DNA from: Candidatus Nomurabacteria bacterium
GTDB lineage: Bacteria > Patescibacteriota > Minisyncoccia > Phycocordibacterales > UBA9973
Reading direction: 5' to 3'
Assembly (NCBI GenBank): GCA_943354205.1
Contig: CALRBJ010000019.1
Location: 1 to 8,829, forward strand
Length of the DNA stretch: 8,829 bases
A model generated the notes under the pieces. That model was given only the letters and a program-made list of their open reading frames with translations, searched no databases and was not told where the DNA came from. Shown here one piece after another: positions 1-5,584 of the stretch. The position numbers and the translations under genes were made by a program. The first letter of the stretch is position 1. Each line of letters starts with the position of its first letter.

Positions 1-819
1 GATGAGGTGAATGCCGGAGCTTTGGCCGACCACCTTTCTAAGATAAATGACGAGCGCAAAACCATGGTGGCCACTATCATGCGCGAAGTGAATAAAAATT
101 TTGAACATAAAAAATTAGAAGGGGAGCTTTCTGATGTTATCGTCGTCGGCAATCCGGATTGGAAGCCCGGCGTGCTCGGTTTGGTGGCTGGCAAAATTTG
201 CGATGAGTACAATCGCCCAGTTTTTGTATGGGGTGCTGGTGGCGATGCTCGCCCGAACGCCGAAGGTGGGCGGGAAGGATTAAAGGGTTCATGCCGGAGC
301 GATGGTTCGGTGTCGGTCATGGATTTGATGAGTGCTACGCCGGAATCGTTCCTCAAATTTGGCGGGCATGAATTGGCTGGTGGATTTTCGGTGTCGCACG
401 AAGAGGTACATTTTCTAGAAGAAAAACTTTCCGCAATTTATAAAAAAATAAGAAATGATTTTGTAAAAGAAAAAGATTTACACGATGCTGTGTTGAGCTT
501 GTCTCGGGTAGACATGAAAGAGTGGAATGAAATTTCCGCACTCGCGCCGTTTGGCTTGGGCAATAAAAAACCGCTGTTTTTATTTGAGCGGGTTTTAGTG
601 AAAGACTTAAAACTCTTTGGCAAAGAGAAAAATCATTTAGAAATTATTCTGGCCGATGACACTAGCGGAGCGAAAAAGGCCATAGCCTTTTTCGCCGGGC
701 ATGATTCTTTTGAAAAACCAATTGTAAAGGGCGAGCGGATAAACCTCCTTGCCTCCTTTGACCTTTCCCGCTTTGCCGGCCGGACCGAACTGCGCCTCCG
801 CATCGTGGGTGTGAAATAA
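1..819 (+). CDS. recJ: RecJ single-stranded-DNA exonuclease, C-terminal part (5' end outside window)
   Basis: The frame is open from the first base, so the start lies upstream; the GTG at position 7 is not taken as a start. RecJ is a 5'-3' ssDNA exonuclease of recombination and mismatch repair, acting in the cytoplasm. Visible here are the end of the linker (AGALADHLSKINDER), the DHHA1 domain with the stretch WKPGVLGLVAGKI, a GSCRS motif, and the diagnostic FGGHELAGGFSVS (about nt 355-395). A C-terminal OB-like domain follows (AlaPFGLGNKKPLF through the final VGVK). The N-terminal DHH domain with the metal-binding aspartates is missing only because of the window edge. It ends in TAA with no obvious terminator before the next gene 49 bp downstream. 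Family call is strong; function is from family knowledge. Confidence 0.93.
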   Translation, partial: DEVNAGALADHLSKINDERKTMVATIMREVNKNFEHKKLEGELSDVIVVGNPDWKPGVLGLVAGKICDEYNRPVFVWGAGGDARPNAEGGREGLKGSCRSDGSVSVMDLMSATPESFLKFGGHELAGGFSVSHEEVHFLEEKLSAIYKKIRNDFVKEKDLHDAVLSLSRVDMKEWNEISALAPFGLGNKKPLFLFERVLVKDLKLFGKEKNHLEIILADDTSGAKKAIAFFAGHDSFEKPIVKGERINLLASFDLSRFAGRTELRLRIVGVK

Positions 820-868
820 ATTTTCAAAAAAGTTGGAAATTTTTATATAGTATGGGAAAATTTACCAC

Positions 869-1354
869 ATGGAATTTTCTGTTGAAAAATTTAATCAAGT
901 AAAGTGCGATGCTGAAGAGTTTTATTCAAAAATAGGAAAAGTTTGGTGTCCATATTTCGGCGGAGACATTCATTTTAATACAAAAGGCCTAGACCATCTT
1001 GTTTTTAAAGAGTGGAACAAAACAAGAACAATTACAGATCAGTATGCCCGTTTTAGACATCTAAAATTAGCTCCTGAAGTAATTCGCCAATCTAAAACAT
1101 TACAAGGAATATGGGCTACTCAAAAATTTGAAAAAATAAAACGCAATACTGGCTGGGTAAAAATTCTAAAATTAACTACTTACTATGAATTCATCGCGGT
1201 CATGGATTCGCATGGTTCAAAAATCAGGGTTAAGGTAATCGTTAAGCAAGTAGACGGGGGAGAGAAGTTTTTCTTAAGCATAATCCCATTTTGGGGTGTA
1301 GATAAAAATACTGGGGATAGAATCATGCATGGAGGCAATCCTGAACATGATTAA
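869..1354 (+). CDS. Hypothetical protein, 161 aa, possible BECR-type (barnase/EndoU/RelE-like) nuclease
   Basis: I do not recognise this protein with certainty. It is soluble, with no signal peptide or membrane segment. It has a conserved-looking middle (HFNTKGLDHLVFKEW, then a basic RTITDQYARFRHLKLAPEVI stretch) and a beta-rich C-terminal half (YYEFIAVMDSHGSKIRVKVIVKQ followed by KFFLSIIPFWG). The pattern of an N-terminal His motif, Arg/His-rich helix and a final strand ending in a serine reminds me of phage-associated BECR nuclease domains. This is a weak impression from memory, not a demonstrated match. No Shine-Dalgarno is present; TATAGT (846-851) is a weak -10 candidate. It converges on the minus-strand RNA gene, whose terminator begins 6 bp after its stop. 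No antitoxin partner is adjacent. Confidence 0.75.
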   Translation: MEFSVEKFNQVKCDAEEFYSKIGKVWCPYFGGDIHFNTKGLDHLVFKEWNKTRTITDQYARFRHLKLAPEVIRQSKTLQGIWATQKFEKIKRNTGWVKILKLTTYYEFIAVMDSHGSKIRVKVIVKQVDGGEKFFLSIIPFWGVDKNTGDRIMHGGNPEHD

Positions 1355-1359
1355 GAATC

Positions 1360-1382
1360 AAAAAACCCGCCTAAGGGCGGGT
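1360..1382 (-). terminator. Intrinsic terminator of the small RNA
   Basis: On the minus strand a perfect 7-bp GC-rich stem (ACCCGCC with GGCGGGT, 4-nt loop CUUA) is followed directly by a run of U. On the plus strand the hairpin is not followed by T, so it mainly serves the minus-strand RNA. Confidence 0.85.
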
Positions 1383-1446
1383 ACTTTGATGGCACTTGGC
1401 TGCAGTTTATTTTAACCGCGAGAGAGTCGAAACCCTCACAAGCGCC
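1360..1446 (-). ncRNA. Unassigned small structured RNA, about 87 nt, three-way junction plus terminator
   Basis: Read on the minus strand, the segment folds into a closing helix P1 (GGCGCUUG 1446-1439 with CAAGUGCC 1398-1391), hairpin P2 (GAGGG 1437-1433 with CUCUC 1426-1422, loop UUUCGA) and hairpin P3 (GCGGUU 1419-1414 with AACUGC 1407-1402, loop AAAAUA), then a terminator. Each of the three helices contains exactly one G-U pair on this strand, which would be an A-C mismatch on the plus strand, so the direction is well supported. A -10/-35 pair predicts transcription starting at the first G of P1. It has no open reading frame of note. It is not a tRNA: the outer helix resembles an acceptor stem, but canonical D, anticodon and T arms are missing. 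I recognise no known RNA family. Confidence 0.65.
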
Positions 1447-1452
1447 ACTTGG

Positions 1453-1481
1453 AATATAGCATATGGAAAGCCGTAAAACAA
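1453..1481 (-). promoter_or_regulatory. Promoter of the small RNA
   Basis: On the minus strand, TTGTTT (1481-1476) and TATATT (1458-1453) are separated by exactly 17 bp. The expected start, 7 nt after the -10, falls at 1446, the first base of the folded RNA. The -10 matches consensus at 5 of 6 positions; the -35 is weaker. Confidence 0.6.
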
Positions 1482-1510
1482 CTGATATGGGGAGTTTTCC
1501 ACTTGCATTT

Positions 1511-1536
1511 TTGAGGGGGGGGGGTAGACTTATAGT
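1511..1536 (+). promoter_or_regulatory. Possible promoter with a G10 tract in its spacer
   Basis: TTGAGG (1511-1516) and TATAGT (1531-1536) are separated by only 14 bp, and the gap is mostly a run of ten G (1515-1524). The spacing is shorter than the optimal 17, so expression could depend on tract length. The gene starting at 1570 lies 33 bp downstream. The promoter reading is inference; the homopolymer is plain. Confidence 0.35.
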
Positions 1537-1569
1537 TATTACAATTTAATTAATAACTTTTAATTTTTT

Positions 1570-1965
1570 ATGAATCCACAAAAAGATGTATTTAAAATAG
1601 TGGCGCTTATCGCCATAATAGCTCTTGCTGGGTTCTTTGTTTGGAAATCAAGTTCTAACAGAGGCTTAGATCAATCAGGCAAAGCTTATAACTCAACTTC
1701 TACATCGAACAGTAATCCTGGTATGAAAATTTGTTTTCCACATAATGATATTGTTCACCACCCAGGAGTTGGAACAAATCCTGGTGATTGCGAGGTTAAT
1801 CACATAGATTGGAATTGTAATGTAACTCAATATGCTGGGCATAATGGGCCTGGTAATAGTTGTGTTGTTAATGGTGTTGTTTATGGACCAGACAATACTA
1901 ATAATTATAATAATTCTACCATTGACCCAGCAAACTCAAATGTCAATTCTGGGGTAAAAAAGTAA
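1570..1965 (+). CDS. Small membrane-anchored extracellular protein, function unknown
   Basis: 131 aa. Residues 9-26 form a single hydrophobic helix (VALIAIIALAGFFVW core) preceded by a Lys, predicting an N-terminal anchor or uncleaved signal with the rest outside the cell. A Ser/Thr/Asn-rich linker follows (about 27-50), then a compact segment with four cysteines (ICFP, DCEV, NCNV, SCVV) and several His. The tail is Asn-rich and of low complexity. Four Cys outside the membrane could form two disulphides or, with the His, bind metal; neither can be decided from sequence. The start is the first ATG of the frame, with no Shine-Dalgarno. The base composition is more AT-rich than rnhA or recJ. It forms its own unit, ended by the terminator at 1982. 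I do not recognise a family. Confidence 0.72.
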   Translation: MNPQKDVFKIVALIAIIALAGFFVWKSSSNRGLDQSGKAYNSTSTSNSNPGMKICFPHNDIVHHPGVGTNPGDCEVNHIDWNCNVTQYAGHNGPGNSCVVNGVVYGPDNTNNYNNSTIDPANSNVNSGVKK

Positions 1966-1981
1966 ATTTATAAATTTTTTC

Positions 1982-2012
1982 AAAAAAGACCAGATTGATC
2001 TGGTCTTTTTTT
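1982..2012. terminator. Intrinsic terminator after the small anchored protein
   Basis: A perfect 13-bp stem (1982-1994 with 1999-2011, loop TTGA) has an A-run on the left arm and a T-run on the right, so it could work in both directions. It starts 17 bp after the stop of the upstream gene. Confidence 0.9.
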
Positions 2013-2022
2013 GTGTTAAAAT
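1995..2022 (+). promoter_or_regulatory. Promoter of rnhA-comEC, embedded in the terminator
   Basis: TTGATC (1995-2000), which is the terminator loop plus the start of its right arm, and TAAAAT (2017-2022) are 16 bp apart. The ATG of rnhA at 2030 is 7 nt after the -10, predicting a leaderless transcript. No Shine-Dalgarno exists, which fits. Confidence 0.55.
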
Positions 2023-2029
2023 CATTTTT

Positions 2030-2827
2030 ATGAAAAACACTATTACTGTATTTACCGATGGGGCTTCAAGTGGAAATCCGGGCCCGGGCGGCTGGGGAAC
2101 TATTATAATTTTCCCCGAAGGAAAAGTGGTAGAACTCGGCGGAGCGGACAATCAGACCACAAACAATCGCATGGAGATGACCGCAGCGCTCGAAGCCCTA
2201 AGCGCTATCGCCAAGCGAAATATTGAAGACAAAAATAAAATAGTCATTCACACTGATTCGGCATATTTGCTTCAGGGTATCGGAGGCTGGGTCTACGCTT
2301 GGCAGAAAAATAATTGGAAGACAAAGACGGGCGATGATGTGCTGAACCGCGATTTATGGGAAGCGCTTTTCAAGGTAGAGCTCGGGCTTAAATTTAAGCA
2401 CGATGTGAAATGGGAAAAGGTGAAAGGGCACTCGGGCGTGCATGGCAACGAACGCTGTGATGAAATCGCCACCGAATTTTCACAGGGCCGTCGCCCACTT
2501 CTTTTCACTGGCGCATTTTCGGAATACAAAAAATTGGTGGGTGGAGATGTGTTGAAAATAAAGACCCGTCCGAAAAAATCATCCGGGCAAGAAGCAGAAA
2601 AAATAAAACCTAAAAAGCCATCTGGTGCGGCATATTCATATGTGTCTATGGTCGGGGGGATGCTTGAAACACACAAAACTTGGGCAGAGTGCGAAGCGCG
2701 AGTGAAAGGCAAATCGGGCGCGCGATATCAAAAAGCGATGAGCAGTGATGACGAAAGCGAAATCATCGCGCGTTTTACCCTAGAAAACCTCAATAAAGAT
2801 GCGGGATCAAATTCTTTATTCGGCTAG
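2030..2827 (+). CDS. rnhA: Ribonuclease HI with C-terminal viroplasmin-like domain
   Basis: 265 aa, longer than the usual ~155-aa bacterial enzyme. Residues 1-150 are a complete RNase HI domain that cuts the RNA strand of RNA-DNA hybrids in the cytoplasm. It opens with FTDGASSGNPGPGGWG and has the acidic catalytic set D10, E49 (NNRMEMTA), D76 (IHTDSAYL) and D144 (GNERCDEIA), with the supporting H134 (VKGHSGVHGN). A Lys/Pro-rich linker (about 165-198) leads to a viroplasmin/caulimovirus-type domain at about 201-249 (AYSYVSMVGG, THKTWAECEARVKGKSGARYQ), a small RNA- or hybrid-binding module that in many RNases H1 is at the N-terminus. Its last 29 bp overlap comEC, so the two are co-transcribed. 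Enzyme call is firm; the viroplasmin call rests on the TW.ec...vkG.sGA.y pattern. Confidence 0.93.
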   Translation: MKNTITVFTDGASSGNPGPGGWGTIIIFPEGKVVELGGADNQTTNNRMEMTAALEALSAIAKRNIEDKNKIVIHTDSAYLLQGIGGWVYAWQKNNWKTKTGDDVLNRDLWEALFKVELGLKFKHDVKWEKVKGHSGVHGNERCDEIATEFSQGRRPLLFTGAFSEYKKLVGGDVLKIKTRPKKSSGQEAEKIKPKKPSGAAYSYVSMVGGMLETHKTWAECEARVKGKSGARYQKAMSSDDESEIIARFTLENLNKDAGSNSLFG

Positions 2828-4334
2828 CGCGGGATTTTTAATTGGAATTTTCATTCGCTCTTTTATTTGGCTTTCTCCATTTGTTTTATATCTATCACTA
2901 GCTATTAGCGCAGCTTTTTTTATTTTATATTTTTTACGATTAGATAAAAGAAGCTCTATTTTATTACTTTTCGCGATATTTATTTCTGGGCTCTTGCTCG
3001 GTACGGCAAGGTTAGACCTTGCTGTAAGGAAAGAAAATAGTTTAGAACTTTCGCAATATGTGGGAGAAAATTTCTCGGGCACCGGCATTGTCGTAGACGA
3101 ACCGGATGAGAGAGCAAGGAATACGAAACTGACTTTAGAAATCGGCTCCTCGAGGTCGGACCTCGGGGATTCAAGAGGTCCGACCTCTTCCCGCCGAGAG
3201 AAGATTTTGGTCACCGCTGATGCCTATTCTGATTTTAAATATGGCGATGAGGTAAATATATCAGGCAAGCTGGTAAAGCCGGAAAATTTTACCACCGACC
3301 AGGGCAAAGTTTTTGATTATGTGAATTATTTGGGCAAAGACGATATTTATTTTCTCATGCCTTTTGCGCGCATTTCTCTTGTTTCAGCCAGGCACGGTTC
3401 GTGGATAAAATCCAAATTATTTACTCTCCGCGAAAAAGTATTAGCCAATTTTGCCCGGGCCATACCCGAGCCGGAGAGCACTTTGCTCGGGGGATTGGTG
3501 CTCGGCACCAAGCAAGCCTTTAGCCCAGAAATGCGAAATGATTTTATAAAAACTGGCACGATACACATCATCGCCCTGTCCGGTATGAATGTCACCATCT
3601 TGGCTCTCGCCCTACTGTCTTTCTTTTCGATGTTTACAAAGAAAAAGTTTGCCGCTCCGCTCGGCATTGTTTCTATCATTCTTTTTGTAGTCATGACCGG
3701 CGGTCAGTCGAGCGCGCTTCGCGCTGGTATTATGGGGGTGATATCTATGTTTGCGCTTCTTTCCGAACGCAAATACAATATTCGCCGGGCACTACTGCTT
3801 GCACTTCTTTTTATGGTCGCCATAAATCCAAAAATCTTGGCTTTTGATATTTCTTTCCAACTTTCATTCCTAGCCACAGTCGGCATAGTTTATTTTTCTC
3901 CCATATTCGAGCGATGGCTGGTGAAAATAAAGAATTCTTATTTTAGAAAACTTATTTCCGCCACTATTTCTGCACAGCTTCTCACCCTGCCTTTGATTAT
4001 TTATAAAATGGGCATTCTATCCATCGTTGGTCTTCCAGTAAATGTTCTAATCCTTCCATTAGTTGAGCCGGCCATGATCGCGGGCATCATCATCGCCGTT
4101 GTCGGCCTCATTTATTTCCCACTCTCCGCGCTTTTGGCTTACCCGCTATATCTCACACTCCATTTTTTGTTAAAAACAATTATCTGGTCGGCCAGCTTGC
4201 CATTTTCAGCAAAAGTAATCCCCAGCTTTTCAATATTTCTAACGATCCTTTTTTACTTTTTAATATTTATTTTCTATCTAAAATACAAACAAAAAGAACT
4301 ACTGCAAACTGTGCATACGCACAAAGTGCAGTAG
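2799..4334 (+). CDS. comEC: ComEC/Rec2-type DNA-uptake channel protein (channel part only)
   Basis: 511 aa. ComEC forms the inner-membrane channel that admits single-stranded DNA in natural transformation. N-terminal hydrophobic helices (about 8-70) precede a soluble OB-like DUF4131 region (about 80-195). The Competence domain follows, with the signature HIIALSGMNV at residues 256-265 and a long series of membrane helices to about residue 500. The C-terminal metallo-beta-lactamase domain of full-length ComEC is absent; a protein of exactly that type is encoded at 7627-8496. The start overlaps rnhA by 29 bp. Two oddities: a 36-bp perfect hairpin is inserted in frame at about residues 119-130, and the last 12 residues plus the stop lie inside a 39-bp repeat whose second copy closes the downstream retroelement, so the original C-terminus may have been replaced. 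Confidence 0.9.
   Translation: MRDQILYSASAGFLIGIFIRSFIWLSPFVLYLSLAISAAFFILYFLRLDKRSSILLLFAIFISGLLLGTARLDLAVRKENSLELSQYVGENFSGTGIVVDEPDERARNTKLTLEIGSSRSDLGDSRGPTSSRREKILVTADAYSDFKYGDEVNISGKLVKPENFTTDQGKVFDYVNYLGKDDIYFLMPFARISLVSARHGSWIKSKLFTLREKVLANFARAIPEPESTLLGGLVLGTKQAFSPEMRNDFIKTGTIHIIALSGMNVTILALALLSFFSMFTKKKFAAPLGIVSIILFVVMTGGQSSALRAGIMGVISMFALLSERKYNIRRALLLALLFMVAINPKILAFDISFQLSFLATVGIVYFSPIFERWLVKIKNSYFRKLISATISAQLLTLPLIIYKMGILSIVGLPVNVLILPLVEPAMIAGIIIAVVGLIYFPLSALLAYPLYLTLHFLLKTIIWSASLPFSAKVIPSFSIFLTILFYFLIFIFYLKYKQKELLQTVHTHKVQ
3152..3187. repeat. Palindromic insert inside comEC
   Basis: Two 13-bp arms (GAGGTCGGACCTC 3152-3164 and its exact reverse complement 3175-3187) flank a 10-nt loop. 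Each arm is itself nearly palindromic. It adds polar, Ser/Arg/Asp-rich residues (SRSDLGDSRGPTSS) to the DUF4131 region without breaking the frame. This resembles in-frame palindromic elements described in Rickettsia, but no second copy is visible here. Confidence 0.6.
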
Positions 4335-4335
4335 T
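4297..4335. repeat. Left copy of 39-bp hairpin-forming direct repeat
   Basis: Identical over all 39 bp to 6972-7010. It folds into a 9-bp outer stem (ACTACTGCA with TGCAGTAGT), a 3x3 internal loop and a 5-bp inner stem (TGTGC with GCACA, loop ATAC). This copy encodes the last residues of ComEC (LLQTVHTHKVQ) and its TAG. Identity extends through the loops, so the copies share a recent origin and are not merely two similar terminators. Confidence 0.92.
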
Positions 4336-4338
4336 GCG

Positions 4339-4361
4339 CCCCAAATGTCCGATATTTGGGG
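4339..4361. terminator. Hairpin after comEC, possible weak terminator
   Basis: CCCCAAAT (4339-4346) pairs with ATTTGGGG (4354-4361) around a 7-nt loop, just downstream of the 39-bp repeat hairpin. There is no T-run, so termination would need help or be inefficient. The two hairpins separate comEC from the strong promoter at 4395. Confidence 0.4.
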
Positions 4362-4394
4362 GGTGATTACAAGGTATTGAACCATTACGAGGGC

Positions 4395-4423
4395 TTGACA
4401 AAACTGCCTATATCTGCTATCCT
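4395..4423 (+). promoter_or_regulatory. Strong sigma70-type promoter of the DGR target gene
   Basis: A perfect TTGACA (4395-4400) is 17 bp from TATCCT (4418-4423), which has the extended -10 TGC in front. The predicted start near 4430 gives a leader of about 38 nt that is A-rich and lacks a Shine-Dalgarno. It is the best -35/-10 pair in the window. Confidence 0.85.
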
Positions 4424-4468
4424 TTCCATAGTAATTTTCACAGTTCTAAAACAAAAAATTCACAAAAC

Positions 4469-5122
4469 ATGAAGAAACTAATTCTTTTAGCCCAAGAACT
4501 CCTTGGCTACATCGCCTCCGGCAAGGTCGGAGAAGATATACTGGAAAAATTTGTTTCCCAATTTCGCGAAAAAATTGAAAAAGTAGCCGAACCTGTAGCG
4601 GGGGAAATCAAAAAAGTGACCAAGTTTTTAAGAACCGTCACCTACGATTTGCCCGAACGCGATTTGGTAAAATTTTTCAAAGACCGAAAAGGGTTGTATG
4701 CGAGCGATGGAGATTTTCAGGAAATCCTGACTGATGCCGTAAGCGATGGCAAAATGGCTCCAGCCGAAAAAGTGACCATGCACTGGCATACAAACACCGA
4801 AGACGCGCATGATGATATTATTTACCCGCAAATTGACGAAGACATCATCGAGCTATCCACAGCCGAAGGCAGAAAAATGGCCCGCACCCGCTTGAACATC
4901 CTCGCTACCAATATTGAAAAGCAAGAAGGTGGCAAGGAAGGCGATTTTCGCAACGATGGCTACGTAAACTTTGTCGGCAAATTTAGAACCATTGCAAAAC
5001 GCGTCCTGCTTTGCCGCGGCCGCTGGTACTCCGACGATCGCGAGTGGCGCTGCTCTGGCTGGCGTCCGCGCGAGCGGAATGCCGACTCTCAGTTTCTTTC
5101 TCGCAATGGGGAAACTAAGTAG
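4469..5122 (+). CDS. DGR target (variable) protein, 217 aa
   Basis: The substrate of the retroelement. No signal peptide or membrane helix is seen, so it is probably cytoplasmic unless exported by another route. Residues 1-55 look helical and amphipathic (QELLGYIASGKVGEDIL and the following Lys/Glu-rich stretch). A soluble domain follows (RTVTYDLPERDLVKFF, KVTMHWHTNTEDAHDD, GDFRNDGYVNFVG). The C-terminal 36 residues (178-213) are encoded by VR and have the Trp/Asn-framework of DGR variable domains, thought to adopt a C-type-lectin-like fold. Against the template, 11 positions differ through A substitutions (183, 185, 187, 190, 192, 194, 196, 199, 201, 202, 207); residue 203 differs through a T-to-C change. 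Five are Asn-to-Arg, making the variable face strongly basic. Ligand unknown. Own promoter upstream and terminator downstream. Confidence 0.93.
   Translation: MKKLILLAQELLGYIASGKVGEDILEKFVSQFREKIEKVAEPVAGEIKKVTKFLRTVTYDLPERDLVKFFKDRKGLYASDGDFQEILTDAVSDGKMAPAEKVTMHWHTNTEDAHDDIIYPQIDEDIIELSTAEGRKMARTRLNILATNIEKQEGGKEGDFRNDGYVNFVGKFRTIAKRVLLCRGRWYSDDREWRCSGWRPRERNADSQFLSRNGETK
4999..5106 (+). repeat. DGR variable repeat (VR)
   Basis: Aligns without gaps to TR 5428-5535 (108 bp). By my count 21 positions differ: 20 at an A in the template (of about 32 A) and one T-to-C (of about 76 non-A). The first 16 bp and the 3' block CAGTTTCTTTCTCG are identical; the latter is the likely initiation-of-mutagenic-homing region. 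Beyond position 5106 the similarity stops. VR ends 16 bp before the end of the target gene. Confidence 0.95.
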
Positions 5123-5130
5123 CTTTAGTT
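5113..5130. other. Small hairpin just downstream of VR
   Basis: AACTAA (5113-5118) and TTAGTT (5125-5130) can form a 6-bp stem with a 6-nt loop, 7 nt after the end of VR and spanning the target stop codon. In the Bordetella phage DGR a hairpin or cruciform after VR helps retrohoming. This one is AT-rich and weak, so its role is uncertain. Confidence 0.3.
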
Positions 5131-5138
5131 AAATTTTT

Positions 5139-5190
5139 GAACCTTTGATTCTTTTGACACTTTGTCACTTGAATCAGAGGTTCTTTTTTT
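5139..5190 (+). terminator. Intrinsic terminator of the target gene
   Basis: A 13-bp stem (GAACCTTTGATTC 5139-5151 with GAATCAGAGGTTC 5171-5183, one G-U pair) is topped by an inner 5-bp hairpin (TGACA with TGTCA). Seven T follow. The structure lies 17 bp after the stop. Being 33 bp from VR, it could also act as the DGR downstream hairpin. Confidence 0.9.
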
Positions 5191-5195
5191 ATACT
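5190..5195 (+). promoter_or_regulatory. -10 element for a leaderless small ORF
   Basis: TATACT starts at the last T of the preceding terminator run and lies 7 nt before the ATG at 5203. TTGAAT (5169-5174) upstream is spaced 15 bp away, which is short. The placement repeats that of rnhA, where a promoter also sits on a terminator. Confidence 0.4.
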
Positions 5196-5202
5196 ATAAA
5201 CA

Positions 5203-5382
5203 ATGCATACTGCTCAACTTTGCGGTTACGGCTTCAAAGTCATGATGCAAAATATTCAATGCCGGAATCATGTCGGGCAAGCCTGCCATGAGCGCGCAGA
5301 AAAATATTTTTCAAATAAAAATAAACCATTGGTGTCTCATACTGGTGGACTTTTAGGTCCCAAATCAGATACAGTCGGATGA
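5203..5382 (+). CDS. Possible small protein, 59 aa, Cys/His-containing
   Basis: An ATG-to-TGA frame lies between the target gene terminator and TR. The product has cysteines at 7, 20 and 28 and histidines at 2, 23, 29 and 46 (CGYGFKV, QCRNHVGQACHERAEKYF), which could bind a metal, but no family is recognised. Support comes from the -10 box 7 nt before the ATG, the spacing used by other genes here, and from the amino-acid composition, which is not obviously junk. Against it are the short length and lack of a known homologue. It would be a passenger or accessory gene of the DGR, or part of the 5' region of the TR transcript. Confidence 0.35.
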   Translation: MHTAQLCGYGFKVMMQNIQCRNHVGQACHERAEKYFSNKNKPLVSHTGGLLGPKSDTVG

Positions 5383-5402
5383 CTTTCAGATTTCACCGGC
5401 AG

Positions 5403-5411
5403 TGGTATAGA
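5403..5411 (+). promoter_or_regulatory. Possible promoter of the template-repeat RNA
   Basis: An extended -10 type sequence, TGG followed by TATAGA (5406-5411), lies 16 bp before TR, predicting a start near 5418. The -35 region (TTTCAG near 5384) is poor. Readthrough from the small-ORF promoter is an alternative source of TR RNA. Confidence 0.3.
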
Positions 5412-5427
5412 TGGCATGAGATACGAG

Positions 5428-5535
5428 ACGCGTCCTGCTTTGCAACGGCAACTGGAACTCCGACAATCGCAAGTGGAACTGCAATGGCTGGAATCCGAAC
5501 AAGTGGAATGCCGACAAACAGTTTCTTTCTCGAAA
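5428..5535 (+). repeat. DGR template repeat (TR)
   Basis: The non-coding donor copy of VR. In the frame of the target gene its A residues are placed in AAC, AAT, AAG and AAA codons (N, K), giving alternating Trp and Asn (CNGNWNSDNRKWNCNGW), so that A changes alter the amino acid while the Trp/Gly/Cys framework stays fixed. It is in the same orientation as VR and RT. Its 3' end differs from VR from 5533 on, consistent with the usual difference between the two homing regions. An RT-proximal hairpin with a T-run follows at 5550. Confidence 0.95.
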
Positions 5536-5549
5536 CGATTTATTTTTCT

Positions 5550-5584
5550 CTCGCCCGTCTATATGTTTGGGGCGGGAGTTTTTT
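5550..5584 (+). terminator. Terminator-like hairpin after TR
   Basis: CTCGCCC (5550-5556) pairs with GGGC and GAG (5570-5578) with a 2-nt GG bulge, followed by six T. It would end or attenuate TR RNA 15 nt after the repeat. On the other strand its loop contains the avd stop codon. If used fully, TR RNA would have almost no downstream spacer. Confidence 0.5.

Noticed and set aside
1391..1446. tRNA-like outline (7-bp acceptor-like helix with a possible discriminator base)
   Set aside because: Neither strand gives a T-arm with TTCRANY next to a matching 5-bp stem, nor a D-arm or a 7-nt anticodon loop; kept as an unassigned structured RNA.
1391..1446. Hammerhead ribozyme, because of GTCGAAAC on the plus strand
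   Set aside because: The conserved CUGANGA segment is absent and the helices pair better on the other strand.
2293..2712. 139-aa minus-strand frame opposite rnhA
   Set aside because: It is fully antisense to a conserved, intact RNase HI-viroplasmin gene and resembles no protein.
4297..4335. CRISPR repeat (39-bp palindromic repeat)
   Set aside because: There are only two copies, 2.7 kb apart, with genes between them and no spacer array or cas genes.
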